Positions 31,634 through 40,954 of a stretch of 64,000 nucleotides of DNA are shown in pieces. The position numbers and the translations under genes are program-made. Source of the stretch: Prochlorococcus sp. AG-347-K17. GTDB lineage: Bacteria; Cyanobacteriota; Cyanobacteriia; PCC-6307; Cyanobiaceae. The notes under the pieces were generated by a model. It was not told the origin of the DNA. It searched no databases and worked only from the letters and a program-made list of their open reading frames with translations. The stretch covers positions 124,001-188,000 of the forward strand of contig QCCE01000001.1 of the NCBI GenBank assembly GCA_003281385.1, given 5' to 3'. Positions within the stretch are counted from its first letter, which is position 1, and each line of letters opens with the position of its first letter.

Positions 31634-33472
31634 ATGTGCGGATTAATTGGAGTTATATCTAAAGAAAAAATATCAACAAAAGATCTTTGGGAAATATCAA
31701 AAGATGCGGAAAGGAGGGGTCTTGATTCGAGTGGTATTTTATTTAATAGTGATCAAAATATTTTCCTAAAGAGATCTGATAAATCTCTTACTAAATTAAT
31801 AAGCATTTCAAATTTTAGTAAAACCCAATTTGTTATCGGACATAGCAGATTAATTACAAATAGTTTCGCTGAGAATCAGCCTGTTAAAAGAAAATTTATT
31901 TATGTTATTCACAATGGCATAATATTGAATCATAATGAAATATGGGAAAAATTAAATCTTAAACCATATCAAAAAATTGATACTGAAGCTCTAGCAGGAA
32001 TAGTAGAAAAAAACTTAATTGAAAGTAAAAAATATTCTAAAAAGATTAATTACATTGAAATTTTTGAGAAAATAAAAAAATATTCAAAAGGAACAATTGC
32101 CTGTGCAATTGTTATCCCCAAATTAGGTAAACTGCTCTTATATTCAAATAATGGAAGTTTATATATAGGTAAAAAAAATAAACAGATTATTTTCAGTTCA
32201 GAAAAATATATTCTTGAAAAGCTATCCTGTAAAAAAATTTGTCAGATTCGCGAGGAAGGTAAATTAATTGATATACCTAAAATATATAAAGAACCAATAA
32301 TAATAGAAAATAATGAAAAAAGATTAAATCTTGTGCCAAAATTAGGTAAATCTATATCACTTGAGAAATTATTACATCATGAAAAAAATAACTTGAAGAG
32401 ATGTTCAAAATGCATTTTACCAGAAACCATGCCTTATATTTCTTTTGATAAAAATAATATTTGTAATTATTGCAAGAATTATAAAATTAGAAATAACCCT
32501 AAGCCCAAAAAAGAGTTAACTAAATTACTTAAAAATTATTTAAATAAGAAGGGGGAAAACTGCATAGTTCCATTTTCCGGAGGAAGAGATAGTTGCTATG
32601 CTCTTCATATAATAATAAATGAATTAGGTCTAAAACCAATAACGTATACATACGACTGGGGAATGGTTACAGACTTGGGAAGAAGAAATATAAGTAGAAT
32701 GTCCTCAATTTTGGGGGTAGAGAATATTATTGTAGCCGCTAATATTGAAGAGAAAAGAAAAAATATAAGGATAAACCTAGAAGCCTGGTTAAAATCTCCA
32801 CATTTAGGAATGATAAGCTTACTTACCGCTGGAGATAAACATTTTTTTCAACACATAGAGTCTGTTAAAAAGCGGACAAATATCAAATTAAATCTATGGG
32901 GTATAAATCCATTAGAAGTTACACATTTTAAATCAGGCTTTTTAGGTATAAAACCAGATTTTGAAGAAAAAAGAGTTTATAGTCATGGATTATCGAAACA
33001 GATTACATATCAAAAATTAAGACTAAAAGAAATGATAAAAAATCCATCTTATTTAAATTCATCACTTATAGATACAATGTTGGGTGAATATTTTAGAAGT
33101 TTCAAGAAAAAAACTGATTATTTTCATCTATATGATTATTGGAAATGGGATGAAAATCTAATAAATAATACTTTAACTAATCAATATGGGTGGGAATTAG
33201 CCCCTGATACTACTACCACCTGGAGGATAGGAGATGGTACTGCTGCTTTTTATAATTATATATACTTTAAAGTAGCTGGTTTTACTGAACATGACACCTT
33301 TAGAAGCAATCAAATTAGAGAAGGTGATATTACAAGAACAGAGGCTTTAAACTTAATAGAAAAAGAAAATTTACCAAGATTTCCCAATATAAAATGGTAC
33401 TTAGATGCAGTTGGATTAGATTTCGAAGAAGTCATAAAAATAATAAACAATATCAAGCCAATCTTTAATTGA
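31634..33472 (+). CDS. Fusion: N-terminal class-II glutamine amidotransferase + C-terminal WbpG-like PP-loop N-acetyl sugar amidotransferase
   Basis: MCGLIGVIS (N-terminal nucleophile Cys), GHSRLIT, HNGIILNHNE; then CSKCILPETMPYISF...CNYC and PP-loop PFSGGRDSCYALH. Confidence 0.9.
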   Translation: MCGLIGVISKEKISTKDLWEISKDAERRGLDSSGILFNSDQNIFLKRSDKSLTKLISISNFSKTQFVIGHSRLITNSFAENQPVKRKFIYVIHNGIILNHNEIWEKLNLKPYQKIDTEALAGIVEKNLIESKKYSKKINYIEIFEKIKKYSKGTIACAIVIPKLGKLLLYSNNGSLYIGKKNKQIIFSSEKYILEKLSCKKICQIREEGKLIDIPKIYKEPIIIENNEKRLNLVPKLGKSISLEKLLHHEKNNLKRCSKCILPETMPYISFDKNNICNYCKNYKIRNNPKPKKELTKLLKNYLNKKGENCIVPFSGGRDSCYALHIIINELGLKPITYTYDWGMVTDLGRRNISRMSSILGVENIIVAANIEEKRKNIRINLEAWLKSPHLGMISLLTAGDKHFFQHIESVKKRTNIKLNLWGINPLEVTHFKSGFLGIKPDFEEKRVYSHGLSKQITYQKLRLKEMIKNPSYLNSSLIDTMLGEYFRSFKKKTDYFHLYDYWKWDENLINNTLTNQYGWELAPDTTTTWRIGDGTAAFYNYIYFKVAGFTEHDTFRSNQIREGDITRTEALNLIEKENLPRFPNIKWYLDAVGLDFEEVIKIINNIKPIFN

Positions 33473-34680
33473 TGAAATCAATTTGGTATATATCAAAATA
33501 TGTAAAAACATCACATATAGGTAATAGTGGTGCAAGAGGATTTTTTCTTTTGGATGAACTATCTAAAAGGGGTTATGATTGCACTATATTTTCTTCATAT
33601 CCCTTTAAATATTCAAAAAAATTTAAAAAAGTTATTGTAAATATAAAAAGAAATTTTAAATATGTTTATTTAAATTCATATAAATACAAAAATTCAAATT
33701 CAATTTCTAGAGTAATTAGTTGGTTAGATTTTGAAATTAAACTTTTATTTTTAAAAAAGAAATATTTATCTAAACCTGACGTAATTATAGTTTCAAGTTT
33801 ATCCTTACTTACAATAATAAATGGACTTTTTTTAAAAAAAAAATATTCATGTAAATTATTTTTTGAAGTAAGAGACATATGGCCTTTAACACTAGTTGAA
33901 GAAGGTGGATTTCATAATAAAAATTTTTTAATATATTTACTAAAAATAATAGAAATTGTTGGATATAAGTATTCGGATCATATTATAGGTACGATGCCAA
34001 ACTTAAAAGAACATGTTGATAATGTTCTTGGTTTCCCAAAAAAAGTTTCCTGTATACCTATTGGATTTGATATCAAAGAAACGTCTAAATCAAGTAAAAT
34101 TAATAAAAATATTAAAAATCTTATACCAAAGAATAAATTTATAATTGGATATTTTGGAGGTATAGGCATATCAAATGCACTTGATACTTTCTTCGAATCT
34201 ATAAAAAAACTGGAAAATAATGAAGAAATTCATTTTATTGTTGCTGGGGAAGGCGATTTAAGAAAAAATTATTATGAGCAAACTGAACATTTAAAAAATA
34301 TAACATTTTTACCCATGATTAAAAAAAAATTCATTTACTCCCTTATGTCTTTTTGTGATCTTTTATATTTCAGTACTAATAATTCCAAAGTATGGGACTA
34401 TGGTCAATCTTTAAATAAAGTTGTTGATTATATGCTAGCAGGTATACCAATTATTGGATCATATGATGGTTATAAGTCAATGATTAATGAATCTGGATGT
34501 GGAGAATTTATAAAGCCAAATGATATTGATCAACATTTAAAAAATTTTTTAAAATACAAAAATATGCCTATACAAGATAGAAAAAATTTAGGTAATAAAG
34601 GTAAAAAATGGATCATTCAAAATAGATCTTATAAAAAACTAAGCTATTTTTTATCAGAAATCATTTCAAAAAATACTTAA
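33472..34680 (+). CDS. GT4 family glycosyltransferase (WbuB-like)
   Basis: ATG overlaps upstream stop (TGATG); FFEVRDIWPLTLVEEG, GYFGGIGISNALDTFFES, VVDYMLAGIPIIGSYDG. Confidence 0.88.
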   Translation: MKSIWYISKYVKTSHIGNSGARGFFLLDELSKRGYDCTIFSSYPFKYSKKFKKVIVNIKRNFKYVYLNSYKYKNSNSISRVISWLDFEIKLLFLKKKYLSKPDVIIVSSLSLLTIINGLFLKKKYSCKLFFEVRDIWPLTLVEEGGFHNKNFLIYLLKIIEIVGYKYSDHIIGTMPNLKEHVDNVLGFPKKVSCIPIGFDIKETSKSSKINKNIKNLIPKNKFIIGYFGGIGISNALDTFFESIKKLENNEEIHFIVAGEGDLRKNYYEQTEHLKNITFLPMIKKKFIYSLMSFCDLLYFSTNNSKVWDYGQSLNKVVDYMLAGIPIIGSYDGYKSMINESGCGEFIKPNDIDQHLKNFLKYKNMPIQDRKNLGNKGKKWIIQNRSYKKLSYFLSEIISKNT

Positions 34681-35289
34681 ATGAATTATTTAAGAATAAA
34701 ATATTTTTTTGACAAATTTTTTGCTTTGATGGGATTAATTCTTTTATTCCCATTATTAATAGTTATTGGATTAGTAATAAAATTCAATTTAGGAAAACCT
34801 ATTTTTTTTATTCAAAAAAGACCAGGTTTAAAAGAAAAATTTTTTTATCTAATAAAGTTCAGAACTATGAATAGTAAAAAAGATAAATTTGGTAATTTAT
34901 TTAGTGATGATGAAAGACTTACATCTCTTGGCAAATGGTTAAGAAAAACATCGATTGACGAAATACCTTCTTTAATAAATATTATTAAGGGTGAAATGAG
35001 TTTTGTTGGCCCGAGACCATTACTAGCCGAATATCTAAATTTATATTCGGATTTTGAAAGGAAAAGACACTCTGTAAAACCAGGTCTGACTGGATTAGCC
35101 CAAATAAAAGGAAGGAATAATTTATCTTGGAAAAAAAAATTTGAATATGATATTTTATATGTAGATAACATTTCTTTTATTTTAGATTTAAAAATTTTTC
35201 TTTTAACTTTTTTAAAAGTATTTAAAAGAGAAGGAATATATCCAAAAGATAAAAAAATTGTCATCCCTTTCAAAGGTCATAATGAATAA
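34681..35289 (+). CDS. Undecaprenyl-phosphate sugar phosphotransferase (PglC/WbpL-like initiating transferase)
   Basis: FFIQKRPGLKEKFFYLIKFRTM, LRKTSIDEIPSLINIIKGEMSFVGPRPLL. Confidence 0.93.
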   Translation: MNYLRIKYFFDKFFALMGLILLFPLLIVIGLVIKFNLGKPIFFIQKRPGLKEKFFYLIKFRTMNSKKDKFGNLFSDDERLTSLGKWLRKTSIDEIPSLINIIKGEMSFVGPRPLLAEYLNLYSDFERKRHSVKPGLTGLAQIKGRNNLSWKKKFEYDILYVDNISFILDLKIFLLTFLKVFKREGIYPKDKKIVIPFKGHNE

Positions 35290-35295
35290 TTTATT

Positions 35296-35943
35296 TTGGA
35301 AAAAAAACTTTTAATTTTAGGATGTGGTGGCCATGGTAAGGTAGTTGCAGATATTGCAGAAAAATGTGCATATTTTAAAGACATCTCTTTCCTAGATAAA
35401 AAAAGTTTAAGCAAATATTCTAGATATACAGTTTTTGACAATAAAATTATAGGAGATATTAATGAAGAAAATATTGAGAAATTTTCCAAAGAATATACAC
35501 ATTTTTTTGTTGGGATTGGAGACAATAAAGTTCGTATTCAATGGTTAAAAATAATTAAAAGAATGAATATTAAAATAACAAAAATAATAGATCCATCCGC
35601 CGAGATTTCTAAATATTCTGAGATAGATGAAGGAACATTTATAAATAAAAATACTGTAATTCAATGTGATTCTAAAATAAAATCTGGTTCTATATTAAAT
35701 ACTTCATCTACTATTGATCACGACTGCATAATTGGAGAAGGTACGCATATTTCCCCTGGTGTGAATATAGCTGGAAATGTAAAAGTTGGGAAAAATTGTT
35801 GGATTGGTATTGGATCAAAGATAGTACAAAATATAAAAATCGGAAATAACGTTATAGTTGGAGGTGGTTCATTAGTTTTAAATAATATCCCAAATGATGT
35901 TATGGTTTTTGGGAGTCCATCGAAGATTATAAAAAATATTTGA
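35296..35943 (+). CDS. PglD/NeuD-like sugar O/N-acyltransferase
   Basis: LLILGCGGHGKVVADIAE, hexapeptide repeats, DHDCIIGEGTHISPGVNIAG; TTG start. Confidence 0.9.
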   Translation: MEKKLLILGCGGHGKVVADIAEKCAYFKDISFLDKKSLSKYSRYTVFDNKIIGDINEENIEKFSKEYTHFFVGIGDNKVRIQWLKIIKRMNIKITKIIDPSAEISKYSEIDEGTFINKNTVIQCDSKIKSGSILNTSSTIDHDCIIGEGTHISPGVNIAGNVKVGKNCWIGIGSKIVQNIKIGNNVIVGGGSLVLNNIPNDVMVFGSPSKIIKNI

Positions 35944-35948
35944 TTTAA

Positions 35949-37124
35949 ATGAAATTACCAAGCTGGCCTTACTACTCAAAAGATGAAATAAATGCAGTAG
36001 AAGAAGTCCTTAAATCAGGCGCTGTTAATTATTGGACAGGAAAGATATCTAAATCATTTGAAAATGAATTTGCTAATTTTTGCGGATGCAAATATTCTTT
36101 AGCCTTAGCAAACGGGTCTTTAGCACTATCATGTGCTTATTTAGCGATTGGTATAAAAAAGAATGATGAAGTAATTACAACACCAAGATCTTTTATTGCC
36201 ACTGCAAGTAGTGCATCATTATTGGGGGCAAAAATAGTATTTGCAGATGTGAACAGAGATTCTGGAAATATTACAGCTGAAAATATCGAACCTTTGATTA
36301 CAAAAAAAACAAAGGCAATAGTAGTCGTTCATTTAGCTGGTTGGCCAGTAGATATATTAAAAATTTCGAAACTTGCGAAAAATTATAATATTCCACTAAT
36401 AGAAGATTGCTCCCAAGCTCATGGAGCAGAAGTAACAATTAACGAAAAAAGTTATTCTATTGGTCAGTTTGGAGATATCAATACATGGAGTTTTTGCCAA
36501 GATAAGATAATTTCAACAGGAGGAGAAGGCGGTATGATTACGACTAATAATAAAAAGTATTATGAAAAAATTTGGTCCTTTAAAGATCACGGGAAATCCT
36601 TTTTAAAATTCAAAGATAACTCATCTAATCTTGAATATAGGTATATACATGATAATTTAGGCTCTAATTTTAGAATTACAGAGATGCAAAGTGCTATTGG
36701 TAGATTACAACTCAAAAAATTAAAAAATTGGCGAGAAATTAGAACTAAAAATGCTGAAATAATTATTAATCAATTAAAAAATAATAGATTAATAAGGGTC
36801 CCAAAACCTAACAATGAAGTGATCCATGGTTGGTACAAATTTAATTGTTTTTTAAATTTAGAATTATTAAAAGATGATTGGAATAGGAAAAAAATTATTG
36901 GAGAAATTAGATTAAAAGGATTTCCAGCCTTTCAAGGTTCATGTAGTGAACTTTATCTTGAAAAATGTTTTTTAAAAAAATCTATTGATCCAATTATATT
37001 ACCTATTGCAAAAGAATTAGGAAATACAAATTTAACATTCCTAATCCATCCCACTATTAATGAAAATGAAATGCTTGAATATGCTGAAAATATAAATAAT
37101 GTTTTTAAATTAGCTATGAAATAA
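35949..37124 (+). CDS. PglE-like DegT/DnrJ/EryC1 aminotransferase
   Basis: LPSWPYYSKDEINAVEEVLKSGAVNYWTG, LIEDCSQAHGAE, WSFCQDKIISTGGEGGM. Confidence 0.92.
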   Translation: MKLPSWPYYSKDEINAVEEVLKSGAVNYWTGKISKSFENEFANFCGCKYSLALANGSLALSCAYLAIGIKKNDEVITTPRSFIATASSASLLGAKIVFADVNRDSGNITAENIEPLITKKTKAIVVVHLAGWPVDILKISKLAKNYNIPLIEDCSQAHGAEVTINEKSYSIGQFGDINTWSFCQDKIISTGGEGGMITTNNKKYYEKIWSFKDHGKSFLKFKDNSSNLEYRYIHDNLGSNFRITEMQSAIGRLQLKKLKNWREIRTKNAEIIINQLKNNRLIRVPKPNNEVIHGWYKFNCFLNLELLKDDWNRKKIIGEIRLKGFPAFQGSCSELYLEKCFLKKSIDPIILPIAKELGNTNLTFLIHPTINENEMLEYAENINNVFKLAMK

Positions 37125-37127
37125 TAA

Positions 37128-38261
37128 TTAAGTTAAATCTCTTTCCAAAGGTAGTTCAACCTCTAATCCTGTTTTTGAAGAACGATAAGCCGCTATTAAT
37201 AATTCAAGACTTTTTAAACCCTCTTCACCTGAACAAATTGCTTCTGACTCACCCCTCAAATTTTTCAACATATTTTCATAATATGGAGGATGACCAAACC
37301 CATAGATATTTGATGTTTCATAACTTGCATTTCTTACCATCTCATCATCTTTATCAGAGTCTGAGAAGTGCCACTCTTCAATCTTATTAACAGCTTTTCC
37401 TCCAATCTTAACTGTACCTTTATCACCAATAATTGTAATAGAACCCTCAATATTATGAGGATAAGTAATCATGGTAACTGCCATAGTTCCTAAAACACCT
37501 TTTTCCCATTTAATTTTCAATACAGCTGTGTCCTCTACTTCAATCTTTCTTGCGACTGTTGAAGTAGAAGCGTTAATACTTTTTACGGGACCAATTAACC
37601 AATCAAGCAAATCAACATAATGGCTTGCCTGATTCATTAAAGCTCCTCCATCAAGCTCTATTGTACCTCTCCAATCATCTTGATCATAGTAGCTCTGTGG
37701 TCTTTGCCAAAAAACATTTACTACAACAAGTCCAATTTTACCAAAACGTTTTTTTAATATCTGATCTTTAACTAAGGTAATTGTTTTATTAAAACGATTT
37801 TGCTTAACAACAAAAAGTTTTACATTTTCATTTTTACAAACTTTAAGCATTTCTAAACCATCATTCCAATTCGTAGCCATTGGTTTTTCAGTACATATAT
37901 TAATTCCTAATTTTGCTGCTATGATAGTTTGCCTTGGATGCAATCCACTTGGGGTAGTGAGAATAATTAAATCAACTTCTAATTTATTATTTTTTATTTC
38001 ATTAAAAAATAAACTATCATTCTGAAATTCTTTTAAATAATCAAGAGATAATTGATATTTTCTTTTGCATTCTTCAATTAAAACTTTAGCTGATTCAATT
38101 CTTCTACTATCTTTATCGCATATAGCTACAAGCTCACACATTTGGTTATGAATAAAGATTGATCTAATATGATTATTCGAAATTCTTCCACAACCGATAA
38201 TTGCGACTTTTATTTTTTGTTTTAAAATTTTTTTTATTTCCATAAAAATTCTAAATATCAA
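37128..38261 (-). CDS. Gfo/Idh/MocA family oxidoreductase
   Basis: VAIIGCGRISNNHI, CTEKPMATNWNDGLEML, GGALMNQASHYVDLLDWLIG. Confidence 0.92.
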   Translation of the reverse strand: MIFRIFMEIKKILKQKIKVAIIGCGRISNNHIRSIFIHNQMCELVAICDKDSRRIESAKVLIEECKRKYQLSLDYLKEFQNDSLFFNEIKNNKLEVDLIILTTPSGLHPRQTIIAAKLGINICTEKPMATNWNDGLEMLKVCKNENVKLFVVKQNRFNKTITLVKDQILKKRFGKIGLVVVNVFWQRPQSYYDQDDWRGTIELDGGALMNQASHYVDLLDWLIGPVKSINASTSTVARKIEVEDTAVLKIKWEKGVLGTMAVTMITYPHNIEGSITIIGDKGTVKIGGKAVNKIEEWHFSDSDKDDEMVRNASYETSNIYGFGHPPYYENMLKNLRGESEAICSGEEGLKSLELLIAAYRSSKTGLEVELPLERDLT

Positions 38262-38337
38262 TCAATTATATTGCTTCAGAATATATAAAAGTAAAAGTAG
38301 AAATAAATATTTAAGGGTAGAAAATTAAAGCTTTTTA

Positions 38338-39495
38338 TTAAGAGTATTTATTTAATAAAATTCCAAATTTATTCGTTAAAAAATTCTGAGTTTTCTTTAA
38401 TAAATTATAATATTTTGTCCAATTTTTAAAAGAGCTATGTTCTCTATTTTTATTCCCAATATATTCTTCTAGTAATTCTACTGTAATTCCTAATTTCTTT
38501 GCAATATATAACTTATCAAAATCTATTTCATCTTTACAATAAAGATCCTCTTTCAAAATTTCAATTGCATCACTTCTTTTTAATTGTCTTGAATTTATTA
38601 AGCTTGACAGGTGAGGGAGTCTTTTATCGATACCAAATTTTTTTGGTAAATAATAATTCTGATAGAAACTTGTAAAGATTGATTCACCATGCTTTCTTTT
38701 ATAATCTTTAAAACCAACCTTTTCGGATAGTTCTCTACAAGCTTCAACTTTGTTATATCTCATATAATTAAGTGGCCTTATAGTTTTAATATTAAAAAAA
38801 ATTGGATATAAAAAATAATATTCAAAAAAGCTTGTAATTTTATAATCCTTTAATTTTTTATCACCAAATTTTTTATAAATATCTTTTATATTTATGGAGT
38901 CATTATTACTCCATAGCCAAGAATCAGGGAAAACCCCTTCAGTCGCAATATTACCCCCTGATAATAAATAATTTATGTTGTTACTTACAGCATACTTATA
39001 CAAATAGCTAATAAATATATGATCTTGTGGAATATCCTGATTTGGTACACCAGCTTTAAGATAGGCCAATTGTAAACTTTTCATTTCCTCCCAATTAACA
39101 ACATGTGTTATCAATTCATATCTACAATATTTGACTATAGATTCAATATTTGAAACTGCTAATTCCGAATTCCACCCAGCATCTATATGAATTACCAAAG
39201 GTTTAAGACCTAACTCATAGACCTTTAATGCTAAGTAAGAGCTATCAATTCCTCCACTTAATCCCAATAAACAGTCAAATTTTTTATTCTTAGAATTTTT
39301 TTTTATTTTATTAAAAATAGTATTTAATCTCCTATTTCCTTCTTCATTTGGAAACCAATTATTATTTTCATAATTTGAAAATTTAATACAATGATTACAT
39401 ACTCCTTGAGAATTGAATTGTATAAATCTATCAGATGTATCCATTACACATCTTTTGCATCTCTTATATTTTGTATGACCATATTTTTTAATCAT
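38338..39495 (-). CDS. N-acetyl sugar amidotransferase, WbpG/PseA-like (stand-alone PP-loop)
   Basis: CKRCVMDTSDRFIQFNSQGVCNHC, LLGLSGGIDSSYLALK; downstream of hisH/hisF homologues. Confidence 0.92.
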   Translation of the reverse strand: MIKKYGHTKYKRCKRCVMDTSDRFIQFNSQGVCNHCIKFSNYENNNWFPNEEGNRRLNTIFNKIKKNSKNKKFDCLLGLSGGIDSSYLALKVYELGLKPLVIHIDAGWNSELAVSNIESIVKYCRYELITHVVNWEEMKSLQLAYLKAGVPNQDIPQDHIFISYLYKYAVSNNINYLLSGGNIATEGVFPDSWLWSNNDSINIKDIYKKFGDKKLKDYKITSFFEYYFLYPIFFNIKTIRPLNYMRYNKVEACRELSEKVGFKDYKRKHGESIFTSFYQNYYLPKKFGIDKRLPHLSSLINSRQLKRSDAIEILKEDLYCKDEIDFDKLYIAKKLGITVELLEEYIGNKNREHSSFKNWTKYYNLLKKTQNFLTNKFGILLNKYS

Positions 39496-39516
39496 TTAGT
39501 ACAAGAAAGAGGTGAT

Positions 39517-40275
39517 TCAAGAAAATAGAGATTTTATTTCTTCATACGTTGGGTAAGTTAATAATACTGCTTTATGGGGACCATAGAAACAAAAAAAAGA
39601 ACCTGCTGCTACAGCACTTGCTCCAGACTTGATAAGTTTTTTCATATCATGCAAACTAGCTATTCCGCCAAGAGATACAATAGGTAAATTTATTTCCTTA
39701 GATAGCATCTCAACAAGTTCATTATCTGGACCTTTTAATAAACCATCCTTATCAACGGAATTAAGGAGAATTTCCCCTACACCAATCTCTGATAAATTCT
39801 TAATAAAATTTATCCAATCATGTTCTAATTTCTTTTTATTAAGGTAGCTATAAATTTTTGGTTTTTTAAATATATTTCTTTTAATGTCAATAGAAATAAT
39901 TATACTTTGGCTCCCAAATTGATTGACTAGTTTACTTATTAATAAGGTATCTTTAAGAGCAACATTATTTAAACAAATTTTCTCGACGCCTAATGCAAAT
40001 ATATCCTTTGCCTGCTGAAGAGTTCTAATACCCCCTCCATAAGATAAAGGCATAAGGCATTCTCCACTGATAGATTCTATAAGTTCATAATTTGGTTCTC
40101 TGTTATTCTTTGTGGCTGATATGTCTATAAGCATAATTTCATCGACCTCTTTTTCATTAAAAATCCTTACCGCATTAAGAGGATCTCCTATATATTTAGA
40201 TTTTGAAAATTGAACAGTTTTAACTAAATTATTATTTTCAATAGTCAAAACAGGAATTACTCTATTGAGAAGCAT
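39517..40275 (-). CDS. hisF: HisF-like cyclase subunit (surface-sugar paralogue)
   Basis: MLLNRVIPVLTIENNNLVKTVQFSKSKYIGDPLNAVRIFNEKEVDEI; clusters with WbpG homologue, not with his genes. Confidence 0.92.
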   Translation of the reverse strand: MLLNRVIPVLTIENNNLVKTVQFSKSKYIGDPLNAVRIFNEKEVDEIMLIDISATKNNREPNYELIESISGECLMPLSYGGGIRTLQQAKDIFALGVEKICLNNVALKDTLLISKLVNQFGSQSIIISIDIKRNIFKKPKIYSYLNKKKLEHDWINFIKNLSEIGVGEILLNSVDKDGLLKGPDNELVEMLSKEINLPIVSLGGIASLHDMKKLIKSGASAVAAGSFFCFYGPHKAVLLTYPTYEEIKSLFS

Positions 40276-40277
40276 AT

Positions 40278-40892
40278 TTATAAATTTAGAAAATTTTCAA
40301 AAAGTTCCAAACCAAATTTATGGCTTCTTTCGGGATGAAATTGAACACCGTAGATATTATTTTTTTGAAATGCGGCACAAAATAAATCCCCATAATTACA
40401 TGAAGCTATTTGGATTGTTTTATCTTTTGGCTTGACACAATAGCTATGAACAAAATAAAACCTATATTCTTTATTAAAATTCAAAATTTTATTTTCTTTC
40501 TCAATATTTATATGATTCCATCCCATATGAGGATATCTAAGTTTTTTAGCAGAAATTGTTTTCATATTTACGACATCTGCATCTATCAATTTCAGGCCTG
40601 TTAGTTTACCCTCCTCACTTTTATTACACATTAATTGCATACCTAAACATATCCCCAAAATATTCACATCGCCAGAATCTAAATATTTTTTTAAATCGTT
40701 TGAAAAAGATCCTTTATTTAAAACTTGCATTGCGGCATCAAATTTACCAACCCCAGGTAAAATTAGCTTTGAGTAATCATCTAGTTGACTAGCATTTAAA
40801 ATTCTTTCTCCCCTATATCCAAAACGAGACAGGACACTATTTATTGATCCAAAATTTGCTATTCCTGTATCAATCAAACCTACTTTCTTCAT
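40278..40892 (-). CDS. hisH: HisH-like class-I glutamine amidotransferase
   Basis: LILPGVGKFDAAM, ILGICLGMQLMCNKSEEG, GVQFHPERSHKFGLELFENF. Confidence 0.93.
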   Translation of the reverse strand: MKKVGLIDTGIANFGSINSVLSRFGYRGERILNASQLDDYSKLILPGVGKFDAAMQVLNKGSFSNDLKKYLDSGDVNILGICLGMQLMCNKSEEGKLTGLKLIDADVVNMKTISAKKLRYPHMGWNHINIEKENKILNFNKEYRFYFVHSYCVKPKDKTIQIASCNYGDLFCAAFQKNNIYGVQFHPERSHKFGLELFENFLNL

Positions 40893-40954
40893 TGTCTTAT
40901 TTTAAAGACTTAAAGCTCTTAAATAATAACTCATTAAGATAATAAATAAATTTT

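Noticed and set aside
33827-33843. T7A10 homopolymer run inside the GT4 gene as a phase-variation tract
   Set aside because: An A10 run also occurs in the core gene rsmI (about 21079-21088), so such runs look like ordinary AT-rich composition; kept only as a weak possibility.
34845-35273. 142 aa minus-strand ORF in the PglC-like gene
   Set aside because: Antisense to a clear sugar phosphotransferase.
39517-40892. hisF/hisH as histidine biosynthesis genes
   Set aside because: They sit in an apparent operon with a WbpG/PseA-type PP-loop protein and a flippase, so they are more likely the sugar-amidation paralogues.
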